DNA of 64,000 bases. It comes from Hyperoplus lanceolatus. Lineage: Eukaryota; Chordata; Actinopteri; Uranoscopiformes; Ammodytidae. The stretch lies in contig CM049396.1 of the NCBI GenBank assembly GCA_026929865.2, positions 27,918,501 through 27,982,500 of the forward strand, written 5' to 3'. This document shows, piece after piece, positions 24,331 through 37,047 of the stretch; the stretch's first letter is position 1, and each line of letters opens with the position of its first letter. A program made the translations under genes and the position numbers. The notes beneath the pieces are model-generated. The model did not search any database and was not told the DNA's origin. It saw only the letters and a list, made by a program, of their open reading frames with translations.

Positions 24331-26780
24331 ACAACAGGGACAGAGGCAGAGTTGTATTAGGGGCAAGTCTGAATGCACATTTACAACACACACACACACA
24401 CACACCTTGTGTTTACTTCAGTGTGCCAAAAACAAGAAACAAATAAATACCTATGTATATATACTCTTCTGAATTTGTTTTAATGTTTTATAGTTGAACT
24501 TTTTAATGCTGCAATAAACTCTACGTCTAATGTGTGTGGGTTTAGTACTGTATTGGACGGGAGAAAAGCTATTTCAATTTTTTTATGTAGAGAAGTAAAG
24601 AAATGACAATAAAGAACCTTGAACCGTGCACCTTCTATTGTGCTCTGATATATCATCTAGAAATACCTACACCAATATGTCTACTGGTATGATTTATTCA
24701 AACATACGTATGTGCCTTTCTTTTAAACAATAGGAAGGAAAAGGAAAAAGAGACAATAGAGGTTTCAAGGAAGAAAACCCATCCGACAAAAGACCCAAAC
24801 AAATCGTCTCACACACAAATTTAGAATCCTTCCAATATCTGCCTTGTCCAAACCTGCTGTATAGCATGGTAGAACATACACAAACAAAATGAAATGCAGA
24901 ATAAGGGAAATATGCCTTCTATCTCTTTGTCAGACTGCAATAGTTTTTGTGAGTGATGTGATGTCACCTCTTTCAGAACACTTCAAGCAGCGACAACATA
25001 AATGCCTAAATATTCTCTAACAGTCTATAGAAGAATGCATTTTTCTAGGCACGAACAGCCTTCTTGCAGATTTGCTCAGCGACTGCCTAATGGCTGGTGA
25101 GGGCCAGCATATGGAGACACGCCTTAGCCCTCATTGAAAAATGAGGCTCTCCTCCTTTCCAGGTGTTTTAAGCGCTTCTCTCCATTCAGGACCCTGCTGT
25201 GGGATATTTAAAATCCCCCTCCTACACACAAACCTCCTCTTAAACAAACTGTGGCTCGGTGTGTTTGGGCTCCCTGTCGAATGCATCCACTGAGACTGTT
25301 AATGGCTGTTTGGGAAAATAATAATTACTCAAATTACTCACTGTAGGCTATCACTGGCACTGACTGCATTTGTTGGCTTTCTGAGTGAATGAGATGTTCT
25401 AATGTAACTGTCACAATATAATTTCTTCCCCAGTGTTTAATTATACCATATCTTTATGCACAAGAGAATATGGGCCTTGAGCACATGAGCCCAGCAGGGA
25501 GTCTTAACAAAGTGAACTTCAATCCAAGGGAACGTCACATTTAGACATAAATGTTTCAAATGCCCGAGGGAAATGCCATGAAAGCAGGGCCTGATCCACA
25601 GAGTTATTTCCGAAAATAAAAAAGCTCCACTGCATGCTTGTTTGTTAAAATCACTTAAACCACGTTTAATGTTTTGATGTGAATCTGAGATTAAAGCTAT
25701 TTTGCGACAAAATGTTGCCCGTGTGTTCTGCGCCCTCGGTGACACTGGGACAGCTCAAACATTCAGGGGCATATAATTATTAACAACACATTGTAAATCC
25801 CCCACCTCTGCTGCGCTAAATCCGGCATAATCCGCGGTTTTATGGAAATGTGAACTGGTCCCCTGGGTATGTTTCCCTAGTCCTTTTTTCTTAACCACAC
25901 AGTATTCTGTGGCGGCGGCATATTCAGAGGAACCGTTACGCTCGCATGGTTAACTGAATATTGCACAGAGACTTTAAGCTCGCTCCCGGTTATCGGAAGG
26001 CATTCTTGCTGAAAATCAAATGGGGTTCATACCGACAGCCTTTTACCAGGGGTGAGGACGAATGGCGGACTTTAAAAAGAACGAACAGACAGACGTGGGC
26101 TTCATTTTAGAGGAAAGAAAAGAAAACAGAAGTCAACTCTTACGGTGTCTATTGTAGTGAGATAGATTCATTTTCTGAGCAAAAATTAGCTGGAAAATTA
26201 AATAGCCATCTTGTTTTCCCTTTTTTTTGTAATGTCACGTAAAACGGGAGTGGACAGCTCATCTGTTCTTCTGTGGTAAATCCTATGTCCACACACCTGC
26301 AGGCGCATAACCCATTGATGCACCCCGGCGCGACGTTGATTTAAGAAGATTTCACTCGTTTTGTTTTTCGCAGCCTGTGCCTCCTCTGTCGAGACAACTT
26401 TAGTGATGACTCCCAAAAACATATGCTACATGTGTGATTATCAAAGAATAGCAGTTATCCACTCATAAAATAACATGCTCCTAAAGTAGGTGTTATTTAC
26501 AACAGGAATGCAACATCATTTCCCCATTCAAGCATTTTAAAAACTTACACAACATTTATTATGATACACAGGATGCTTTCAGTAGAAGCTGCTTTTCATA
26601 TTACTCCTATGAGAACAGTCATCACGTTTTTACTCTTTTTTTTCTTCTCCTATTTTTCAACATGCCTATCCATTGGGAAAACGTGCCCTAAGGTAGAGTT
26701 GTCCTAGAAACCCCATGCCGCCCCCACCCATCCCGTCCCCAAATACAAACACAGAGGTATTCCTCGAAAGTCCCACACCC
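24293..26780 (-). other. Inferred first intron of tafa1
   Basis: This stretch lies between the acceptor of the coding exon and the candidate upstream donor. It contains a short CA tract (24387-24404) and the possible retroposon end; the rest is unique-looking. AT-rich, low-repeat DNA at 25250-25480 could include regulatory sequence but shows no decisive motif. Confidence 0.35.
24480..24632 (+). mobile_element. Possible retroposon 3' end
   Basis: The stretch ends GAAATGACAATAAAGAACCTTGAACC, with an AATAAA signal and a terminal motif like those of fish LINE/SINE 3' ends. No target duplication was found and the 5' limit is a guess. Confidence 0.35.
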
Positions 26781-26840
26781 CTTACCTGAGCAGTGTGTTT
26801 CCGGAAAGGAAAGGAGCTTAGTCAGTATCACTGCCTGCCT
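26781..26840 (-). other. Candidate 5' untranslated exon end (splice donor CAG|GTAAGG) upstream of tafa1
   Basis: Minus strand CTGCTCAG|GTAAGG places a near-consensus donor after base 26786, about 2.5 kb upstream of the coding exon. The coding exon has an acceptor before its ATG, so a non-coding first exon must exist. This is the best donor I noticed in the first few kilobases, but the exon's 5' end and promoter cannot be fixed from sequence. If joined to the coding exon, the frame meets a stop upstream and no earlier ATG, so the start at 24279 stands. Confidence 0.3.
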
Positions 26841-27404
26841 GCCTACCCAGCAGACTCACTCCTCTGTCTTACATCCATCCATACTTTGAAGCCAGGGATC
26901 CCCACCTGAAATTCCAGTACCAGATAAGCCTTGAAGAGCACACAAAAGGGGGCTCAAAATATGCTGTTCTTCTCCTCTCTTCGGGACCCCCCGCTGCTCA
27001 ATTCCTTTTGATATCTGGAGGAACTCAAACAGTCCCCAAAAGCAAAAAGAACACCTTAGGGTTTAAGTCACAAACTGGCCAGGATTTGAGGCTGATCATT
27101 TCACTGCTGTACCAGCCACGTATGAAGCAGATCTCTCTCGCTTTTTCTTTTCTCCTTCCTTCAATCGGTGCCTCTTCTCTGTCAGTGAAAACTCCTATGT
27201 TGTGATGACAGGGAGCTAATTTACCCCCCTCACTCTCTGTTTCCTCCTCACGCGTGCATCACAGGGCTCCAGTGGAATGACTGCTCTGTCTGCTCTTGGC
27301 AGCGTCCCCCCATTGAGAAGCTGTGCTGATAGTGTGAGCCTCAGTCCTCTCTCCAACACACTAAGTAGAGAGTCTGTGTGAGAGAGGCAGAGCGAGGGTG
27401 CGTG

Positions 27405-27406
<2 letters not shown>

Positions 27407-27468
<62 letters not shown>
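27407..27468. repeat. (GT)31 microsatellite
   Basis: Pure dinucleotide tract in the presumed 5' flank of tafa1. Confidence 0.95.
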
Positions 27469-27473
<5 letters not shown>

Positions 27474-27984
27474 ATTACAATGTAGCCCAGCTGGAAATAG
27501 AGAGGGAGAGAGAAAAAGAGAGAGAAAGCTGAGGGAGAGTCGGATCACATGTCTTAAAGCAAGACTGCCCACTTCTGCATCAAGACTTCATCAGCAAATG
27601 AAGCATGCTTTATCAACCCCCACAACCCCACTATACATCCATAGCTCCCAGTCCACAACAGCATGCAGCCCGCTTTGACTGTGTCTGTGAGTGTATCCAT
27701 GTGCACATGTAGTATGTGTGTGTGAAGGGAAAGATGACTGAATGTGCCTCTTTTTAGTCATCGCCTTCTAGCTTTTGAAGGGTGAGGGCGAAACATGCTC
27801 CGAGTACAGCACTTTTAATAGAAGGCAGAGTAGAGTGCCTCATCAAAGCTCTGCAGTTTCTACATTATCCATCACCAGCCACTACTACAACAAACCTGCA
27901 TCCAAGGCGGCAGCATAAAAGAGCGTGTGAACATCCTTCTACAAACTGAATCTGCTGGCTCTGAAGGAGGCATCTATCTGTTTA

Positions 27985-27995
27985 TGTGTGTGTGC

Positions 27996-28093
<98 letters not shown>

Positions 28094-28098
28094 GGTGG
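27985..28098. repeat. Compound (GT)n-(GGGT)n microsatellite
   Basis: GT tracts separated by CGTGAG and ACTGTAT, ending in GGGTGGGTGGGTGG. Alternating purine-pyrimidine DNA of this length can adopt Z-form. Confidence 0.95.
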
Positions 28099-28099
28099 A

Positions 28100-31000
28100 T
28101 GTATGCCCGCGTGTGTGTGTGTTTCCATATGCGCCTGAGCCATGCAGGCAGGGTAAAGCAAACTGTCATGTTTGTGTGGTGTATGTTTTCCTCCCAACAC
28201 ATTTACTTCCGTATGTGGGATATGGAGGAGCTCCCCTTTAACTCATTATACTGTTAACCAGAGATTTCACAGCACCGTATATGCCAATCCCACCCACCTG
28301 CCACGGCTGACTCACTCACAGTCTAACATTTCACGGAAAATGAACCCTATGCTACTCACAACAGTACACAGCTGAGGGGCTAAATTCACTGGCAGACAGT
28401 GAGGAGACTGTTTGTATACTGTGGGGGAGTACAGACATATGAACTTGATGATGAATATCCAGATAAACCTTGTCTCAGAGCGGTAGCCGTATGCACCTTG
28501 TCTTCTTTTCATACTTTGATTTTGTGTGAGTACGCTACATTCCGTCTGTCAATTTTCCCACATTACATTGTGCAATATCGACAGCTTCCTGATTGGCGGT
28601 TGACATTTTTCGATATGGTTAACAAGCCCTAGAATTCCTGGTCACCGTGCCATGCCACAGGGCACCCTGGAACATGTCTGCAGCAGCTATCACCTTCACT
28701 TGTTCCTCACACGCCATCGTGGGATTTGACAGACCAGAGTTAGAATCTGCAGGGGAGAGAGGGGCTGAATGTAAAAAAAACACAGCAGAAAAATTGGAGG
28801 AAGAGATGTGTGTAGGGGATTTATTATTCCACCTGTTGGGTGGGGGTGTGATGTGAGTACCTGAGTGGGTAAAACAGGAACTTCCTCTAATGGCTGAAAA
28901 AAGAAAAATATGTGTGTTAAGCCATTGGTGGAAGATGGAATCAGTGATTTGAGAGAACGCTTTTTGTCAAAATCAGTGAATATCAACTTATGATAGCTAG
29001 CATCATGCCTGTTTACAGAGCCTAGGCTGTGCATTAACACCAATTTTCTTTTAGCGTACTAAAGTACGGACAGGTAGTGGATCGTGGGGAGATAGTCACT
29101 GATTTTGACAAAAAGTGATTTTGACAACATTCTCCAGAATTGCTGACTCTACCTTGAAGTCAGTGGTGTTCACTTTCTGAAGGGCGAGGGCTAAACATTT
29201 AAGGGTGGGTTTTGGAGCTGGTGTCCAATTGTGAACAAGTTCATTGTGTTTCCATGAAACAGGTTCACAGCCACTCAAATACCCCTCTGATGAGACCTTA
29301 GGGCAACACATGAAGCATGGAAGTATCCAAACAGGGCACCCCTTGAGATGGACAAAAAGGGAGGGGTTGCTTCTACTGGTGCCTCTATTGTACTATGGTC
29401 TTTCACGGAGGTCACACCAGAGCAACACCTAGTCGTTAAAATGCCCCTTATACGACCTAGGGGCAAGTGTGAAAGTCCCATTAGTCAACCGGTTTGAATA
29501 CAGATTTTACAAAGATCACTAAGGCACACAGAACAGAAAGAGCACACTACTGCACTAATCACACTACTGCTTGTATTGATGTATTTTTGCCTTTGCACTG
29601 CACCCTTTGTATCAACATAGTTCTGTTATAATCTAATGGCAATCCACTTATGAACAGTGAAGCTGCCATCTAGATCTCAGTTCGGTAAAGCACACCCCAT
29701 GTTAAGTGACCATGATTCAGATTAAGCATGAGACTGCGGAGTAATTACAGTGATATGTGTTTGTACACTGCCAAGCTGTATCTACACGACATGGCTTCAT
29801 TACCAATAAATAGGCTTATGTTTGTATTTGTGCGTAGTTGTTGCTATTTCTTTTTGTAAGGAGCGTTAATAACATGCACGCTTGAATTTCATTTTGTCTT
29901 TTGGGCGCTTAGTGTTTTTATGATCTGTCCCATTGGGCTGAGATGAAGGCGTGGAAGGAAACAGGCCCGCAAACAAGCCTCGGAGGAGAACTTAAGATTG
30001 AAGGCTTCCAATTATTACATGTTCCTTGAAGCAATGAGCAACGCAAGTCTCTCATTTGTATCTTAATTTGTTTCCCTTTTTTGTCGATTTGTTGCGGTCT
30101 CCTATTTTCCATTCTGTGTCATTCAGAGCTGTGTCAGGAGAATGGACTGGGACAACAGCATTTCACGGTAATTCTGGATTGTTGTCCTGTTCCTGCTCTT
30201 CCCTTCTCGGGGGCTTCCATCATTTCCAAACAGCTGTCGCCGAAGCTGCGTGCCAAAAGCCTAACCACAACCGACCACTGGCCAGCCCTGTTTAACAGGA
30301 GCGTTTGCCAATCTCTCGTCCTTCGTTCTCATTCTGTCTTTCTCCTTCTTTCGGTTTCTTCCTCTGGCTAATAAGATTCGACTTTCCAGTGCAGCCAACA
30401 AACCTCAATATGCACCCGCTAGCATTACCAAAATATCATTTTACCCACAAACCCTTCCCTGTCCACTATTCCTACATACTGCTCAAGATGTCTCACTGGA
30501 GCAAGGCCAGCCAAGCATTTCTGCATTTGATGATGGAAGTTGTTGTGTTGGCAAACCTGCTCTCCACGGACACTCGCTCTGATGAAAAAAAAACATTCTA
30601 TCACAGAGAAAAGTTAAAACAGCAAGAAAGAAGCGCAGATAAAGGCAGGGAGAGAAAATTCATTTGGAGGGAGCATGCAGCCGCAACTCTTGCTCAGTGG
30701 TGGATGGTGACGGGAAGGAGGTGATTAATGAAACGAAGGAGCCTGATCTGTAGAAATCATTTATTCCGGATTTATCAGAGCATACTTTTTGCTGCTTTTG
30801 CTTGCATTACTAAGAGGATGTAGCAGCGGGGATATCGTCGATTTGTAAGAGTGGAGGTTTTTTTTATATGTGAAAGGTAAACTTAGGGAATACGCAGCTC
30901 TCCCTCCACACATAAACCTCTCAGGCTTTAACTTCAGCGTTTCCCTTCTGTCAGCACATGCTGGAGAAACAAACTCTATAATGTCTGTACGAGCTCTAAA

Positions 31001-31255
31001 GGGAAGTCATACCCAGTTCCACAAAAGCAAATTGTTATTTCAGCCATAAACAAATAACTTTTGCTGTCGTGTCCCTAATTACTTTCTCACTTTCATCAGG
31101 AGGCAAATTGAAGACAGTTCATCATTGACACCCTGCACTCGGTAATTGGATAATTTTTTTTATTCACTTGTGTTTATGGTTATGTTCGGAAGCACAGGCT
31201 GAAGTAATTTGATATTAAACCATAAGTCTTATATGGGTCAGGTTAGGTGGTTAGG
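28100..31255. other. Flanking DNA, no element recognised
   Basis: I see no coding exon, RNA gene or transposon end. Open frames are short and lack splice or homology support. Confidence 0.4.
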
Positions 31256-31258
31256 CAT

Positions 31259-31259
<1 letters not shown>

Positions 31260-31354
<95 letters not shown>
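31260..31354. repeat. GT microsatellite, about 95 bases
   Basis: GT tract with single interruptions (TTTG, GAG). Confidence 0.95.
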
Positions 31355-31357
<3 letters not shown>

Positions 31358-31617
31358 CCTGTACAACTGGCCCTTAGCATCCCATTAGTGCTGGCCTTAC
31401 AGTATCCCTATGGTGATCGGTGGTCATTCTCAGCCAAACAGCCTTTGAGTTGTCTTGTTATTCTTAGATGTCACCCTGTATCTGTTGTGATGACCTGCCT
31501 GCTTGATACAGCGCTTTAATTTTTGTTTGCCTGTCCTTAATTCCTTCCCACTGCCCACTGCACACTGCCCACTGTAAGCCTACCTCTCTACAAGGTGAGA
31601 ACTGTTTTCCCTACACC

Positions 31618-31621
<4 letters not shown>

Positions 31622-31678
<57 letters not shown>
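31622..31678. repeat. (CT)28 microsatellite
   Basis: Uninterrupted polypurine/polypyrimidine tract 270 bases from the GT tract at 31260. Confidence 0.95.
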
Positions 31679-31681
<3 letters not shown>

Positions 31682-32984
31682 ACACTCTCTCTTTAGCCTG
31701 CTATTTGTTTCCAGCTCTGTGAACAGCTGCTTTAACTGGCCACTGGTTGCTATATGTGCCTTGCTTATTCAACCATGTCTCTCTATGTACCGTTTTGCTA
31801 CTTCAGGCCTCAGTGACGACGATGTAGCGGTGTAAATTAACTTGAGCTGCCTGCTGAGGTCCACGCATTGTTTGGCCTGGTTGCTGTAGTGAGTAGACCT
31901 GCTGGCACCACTGACTGTGGTTGGGTCTGTAAACTTGCTTGCATTAGAAAACAATATGTTCCCTTCCCAGCGTTCATCTGTCAAGTCCTTAGGGCAGCTG
32001 CTCAGGATGTGCTCCAAGGTTCCTTGAATAAAGCAAAGAAGACACGTCTGTGCATCTATCTAGCCTTGGCTCGAATTCTGCCTGTGAGATATGAAATCAC
32101 AAGAACGCCTCCTCTAAGGTACCCCCCAAACTTCGTCCATGATACCAAATACCTATCACCCTGGTCCAGATGAGTCAATATGACCTCGTTTGGCTTCTGG
32201 GCTAATTATTAATTATCTTCTTGTTGCTTATCATGCTGATGAGTGGTCTCCTTTATCTGTTCTAATTTCTACTTGACCTTAGTTCTGCTTTTATGGCTGA
32301 TCCTTCACGCTGTGAGACTTTAAATGGAGTGTCAGACTATGCTCTTAAGTGGTTGAGTCCATATTTAAAAGAAGGAGGGCTAGGATTTTATGAAGCTGCA
32401 ACTGACACTGGAAGTTATATTTCATTTATCAATAATATTCCTTATTTCTGTTTGGCATGTGTGCATACTTGTGCTGACTTTAGGAAGACTTCAATTCCAA
32501 TAGATTTCAAGATCAATACTTTTTCTAACATCCTATTTTTACATTTAACTTATATCAAAGTCAGCACAGTTGTTTATAATCATACATACTGTTGACAAAC
32601 TGCACTGCAGGGAGGAAATATAACCGAGTCATTTGCATACAAATAAAATACAGTATGACATTGCAAAATTTTAACTCGTATATGAAGCACCTTTGTATAC
32701 CCACTTTGTTTTGTTGAGAGCCATACAAATCACAGTTATTATTGCTATTATTTCAGCTTTCACATATTTATTAATGTGCGCCTTTGAGACAATTTATCAC
32801 GGATGGGATGGCATTTAAACCTGTTGGAATTGCTTTAAATTATTTTTGTATGTGTTGCATGCGTAAGTATGTCATTAAAGAGTCTTCACACTGGTGCCTT
32901 TCCACCCAAACTCCAAGGGAATATTACTCCCCACATATTCAATCATATTCTGCAGGTATAGCGGTGAAAATATGTTGTGTTTTC

Positions 32985-32985
<1 letters not shown>

Positions 32986-33013
<28 letters not shown>
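32986..33013. repeat. (GT)14 microsatellite
   Basis: Pure dinucleotide tract. Confidence 0.9.
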
Positions 33014-33017
<4 letters not shown>

Positions 33018-33599
33018 AAGTAGGTCAGAAATTCTGTGGCTGGTAATGCACTGGGACTCAACAGGTCTCAGCAGGGGGACGTTTCTTCCCTCGCCGGTTC
33101 AGGATGGAGGAGTAATTGAGCGCTAGATGACTCTACTCCTGGAGACGTTGGCAGCCATGGAAATGTCCCTTTGCAGACCAATAAAAATGTCCTCTCCTTC
33201 TTGCTGTAATTGGACTGGGGACAGTGGAGTCGGGTTCTGGCCCCGAGGATACCACCTGTGGAAATGCTTTGCTCAATACACCACTATTAAACTGATTAGA
33301 CAAGGGACTCGCTGAGAGAGAGAAAAAGCATGATAAAAAGAGTGATGCTGATGAGAACAAGGAGACTAAAAATGGGGGGGGGGGGTCTAAGCACAGATTT
33401 TCACTTTACAAGTTGGATATACAATATAGAAGATATGTAATTGCTGAAGGCTTTCTCAGAATAAAAGCTGTCAATTCTCCTCAGTCACCTCCTCAACTTT
33501 ACAGATGTCAGAAATGTATCATAATTAGCCTACTCACAAAGAGAGAGTGAAAGTAATTGAAATATAAATGAGTTAATAATTCAAGTGTAGTATACTGTA

Positions 33600-33762
33600 T
33601 AGGTGTGTTGTTGTTTGTATTATTTGATTTTTTATATTATATGTACATATTGTTAAATCCTGAGATTGGGGGGGGGGGGTTCTAATTTGTAATATATGTA
33701 ATGCTTTGGCAGTACTGTTCTCTACAATAGTCATGCCAATAAGAGCTTTTTGAATTGAATTG
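33600..33762 (+). mobile_element. Retroposon 3' end with (GAATT)n tail
   Basis: ATGCTTTGGCAGTACTGTT, then CATGCCAATAAGAGC and TTTTTGAATTGAATTG, match the widespread fish LINE 3'-UTR layout in which an AATAAA-type signal precedes a TTGAA pentamer tail. A G12 run lies inside. The 5' limit is approximate and no ORF remains. Confidence 0.55.
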
Positions 33763-34681
33763 TATGGAAAGATGTATTTGACTGCTCCTTAACACACATT
33801 GGGACAGTTAGAGCTACCATATGCACCTGAATTGAATTTCAAACCTTGTCAATCAAATGTGACAAACAGCTTGTGCTGCAACCTTTTTTAAGGGGGAGTT
33901 CTGGCTACACATCAACAAAATGCATTTTATACATTATTTGTTTACTTCCAACTATGTGTGTTGCTTCTCCAACCTGCATTCATTGATGTTTTCGGACAGC
34001 TGGGGAAAATTGCAACAAGCTGTTTACAAGAAAATCAACACACAACCTCATGAAGTTGATATGTCAGAAAACAGTTGCCTATTAAAACATCCAGCAGAAA
34101 TGGACCAGCAGTACCATTCGTTGAAAGACTGTTCGCTCAGCTATGGTTTTGTCTCCCAACCCCCGAAAGTAATATCTATAGCCCTGTAGCAACTAAATGC
34201 TCCTCTGTGTTCACCAGCCTGTCAGTAACTTTCTCCGTCTGATGTTTTGGTTCAAGGCAAGCAGAGTACAGCAGGTTTATCGAAGCGCCTGTTGTGTTGT
34301 TGTGTCTGGAAATTGACGCTGATAAAGGCTGTGAGAGGGAACCATGACAACAGAGATGTGGTAAAAAAGTTGAGAAATGTCAAAGAAATGTTTGTTGCCA
34401 CATAAAGATTCATTGAAAGAGAGATCACTTGTCTTGTTTTCACAGTATCGGAGCTGTTAAACATTACGAAACACATTTTTCATTAAGGCTGAATTTATGC
34501 CTTAATTTTTTTTATTTACACGTGAGACAAAACCGTGTTCTCACAGTGACTTATTACTTTGTCAAAGCCAATTAAAAAACGTAATGTGTTTTTTATTGAC
34601 TGAACTTCACTTTTGATAAAATTGTGACTAACAATACAATTGTTTTACTGGAAACAATGCATATTGATCGATCGTATTTAA

Positions 34682-35021
34682 AGGTGCCCCATGCAGTTTC
34701 AGTGGAGGGGGGATTTTTTAACATTTGTAAAGCAGTTAGTTTACAAACCATGTTTACTCTACATGTAATACTTATTCAATTGAATAATCCTATCATCATA
34801 AATCAAAACAATATTATTTTGAGGAACCTGGAACAAAACCTAGAATATGGGCCCTGCTGCATTAAAGAACAACGTGAAACAGTAACTTTTCAGGAAGCTT
34901 TCTAACTTCCAACTTCCAGGGATCCTACTTTTCCTGCAAGGAAAGTTTGTTTATTCAGTTATGAGAATATACCTTAGAAAATGTTCACTTTTCTGCCACA
35001 GCCAAAGTTACATAGTGCACC
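34682..35021. mobile_element. TTAA-flanked MITE, 340 bp
   Basis: The left end AGGTGCCCCATGCAGTTTC faces a right end whose complement reads AGGTGCACTATGTAACTTTG. TTAA flanks both (34678-34681, 35022-35025). TTAAAGG ends fit the Kolobok/T2 type. The interior is AT-rich without an intact transposase. Confidence 0.65.
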
Positions 35022-35674
35022 TTAACGCTGGTAAATACTCCACTATGGTACAAAGCTAGGCACTGACGTTGTCTGTCTAAGAGTGGAGTATACAGCAGAT
35101 TTATTTTAGAGAATTTTTGCTGAAAAAATGGGCCTGCTGCTGGGAGCTAGGTTGATGAGAGACGTGAGAGTGAGGCAGAACAGTACATTTGTGGGTAGAA
35201 GAACCAAGACAACAAGATGCTAAAACTATCAGTAGATCTGAGGGGGAGTAGAGAGTTGTGGGATAATTCTCTGTGGGTTCATCACTACAGGTGAACATTT
35301 CACATTTCACATTATCATTAATTCAATTGTTGATATAATGATATTAATTAGTGACACAATTTATCACTATGTATGTATCTCTATTTGCCGTTTTAGATTA
35401 GAACGAGCATTTATAAATGTAGAACTAAAAACCTAACAGACATGAGAGATGACTGGCTCCAGTTTTTCTTTCTTCACTGTATTCATCTGGACACAGTGCA
35501 GGAGTAGAACAGGTTTGATGCCAAGCTGACCTGTACAAAAGGGCACGATCCCTTTCAGCAAGACTCACTCTTCTCTCAGGTCATCTTAGAAAACACAGAC
35601 ATCCCGGACAGGAGACGGATTCAATTCCCTGCACATATACTCTGAGAATGTGTGGAAGAATAGATTGAGATAAA

Positions 35675-35677
<3 letters not shown>

Positions 35678-35748
<71 letters not shown>
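35678..35748. repeat. (GA)35 microsatellite
   Basis: Uninterrupted polypurine tract; the long minus-strand frame across it (35581-36258) is a serine/leucine artefact. Confidence 0.95.
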
Positions 35749-35752
<4 letters not shown>

Positions 35753-36113
35753 ACAAGAGATAGAGGACGGAGGGAAGCTGGCAGGAGACAGAGTGAAACA
35801 GTTAAGGCATTCACACTCGAGACCCATTCATCTGGCTCCTCTCTTTCTGCTGCATTCAAGCTGCACAGCCAATTCCAGGGCAATAAGACAGCTGTGTGCT
35901 TCTCAAGGCAAGAGAGTGAATAGAGCTGTACAATCTCTATCTGGCTGATGCTGAGAAGGGACAGCGCCCACACGTTGACCTTACTCACCCAGCTTTGCTT
36001 CAGTGGTGGGGAGGAGGGCATCATAAAGGGATTATTCCATTCACTCACCTTGGACCTGTCGGTCTGCCTTCCATAACAGCTCAAGCTTCCTGTCAACCAC
36101 TCAAAGAGTGAGG

Positions 36114-36163
36114 CAGAAAGAGAGAGAGAGAGGCAGAAAGAGAGAGAGAGAGACAGAGAGATA
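36114..36163. repeat. Imperfect GA tract
   Basis: GA runs interrupted by two GGCAGAAA units. Confidence 0.85.
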
Positions 36164-36927
36164 AGGAAGGTGATGGTCTCAACCTGTGGGAAAGGATTAA
36201 CCCCTCTGTTGCTTTGGAGTGGAGAGACAGGAGGGATAAAAAGGGCGGGAACGGACAACTGAGTTGACAGTATCTGCAGCAGCCATGTTGTTTGGTGACC
36301 AGGCCCACCCAGACAAATGCCAGGGACCCTGGAAAGATCAGGTCATTGGGCCCCCTTTACTCAATGCATGTGCATGCGTTCATTCATACATAAACACATG
36401 TATTTGGAGAGAGACTCACTCAGTGGAAGGGGCTACATGATGGACGGACACACGCTGCATTGATAGTATAGGTTGAAGTCAAATGTATATGTGAAGTTGG
36501 GTTTTAGTCTAGACACATTACAGTAAAGCACGGCACCAGACGCAAGAACATAGAGACTCAGCAGGTCGGTGTATATGGAGGAACTCGGTAGACCTTTTTC
36601 CATCATAAGGGTGTTCAACATGTGCAGACTATTATGATCTGTCAAACATGGCAGTGAGGCCCCAAGGTAGAATTCAGCTACCACTGAATGCCAAACACCC
36701 TCAGTACTTCCACCCATGAAGGATTGCAATATCTAAAACAATGGAGTATTTGGAGATGGAGACAGACTTGCAGTCTCTTCATTGAAAGCTGCTATAAGGA
36801 TGACTCACTCATACTTGAAAGCAGCACTGTAGAGCACACATCTGTTAGAGTGACTCACCAAATTTAGATAACAACAAGTGCAATTTAATCCAGGACAGGA
36901 CTTCAGTGCAGCCCGGAGGAGAATGCG

Positions 36928-37047
36928 ATGGCGGAAGATGATTGGCCATCTATTCAGTCAGAACAGGAAGTGAGAAACATCAATGTACGTCAGTCTTTCA
37001 TAGCATGTTACAGAAGATCACCACGTGTCATTTCACAAGAATGGCAG
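36928..37047 (+). CDS. Possible short first coding exon, unrecognised
   Basis: An ATG in a fair context (GCGATGG) opens MAEDDWPSIQSEQEV... for 40 codons to CAG|GTGAGT, a consensus donor; without splicing the frame would stop at 37071. Codon content is unbiased and acidic at the start. I do not recognise the peptide and no second exon was identified. It could equally be a chance frame or a relic of a mobile-element gene. Confidence 0.2.

Noticed and set aside
35581-36258. Long minus-strand open frame (225 codons)
   Set aside because: Most of it is translated (GA)n tracts giving Leu-Ser repeats; no domain or splice signals.
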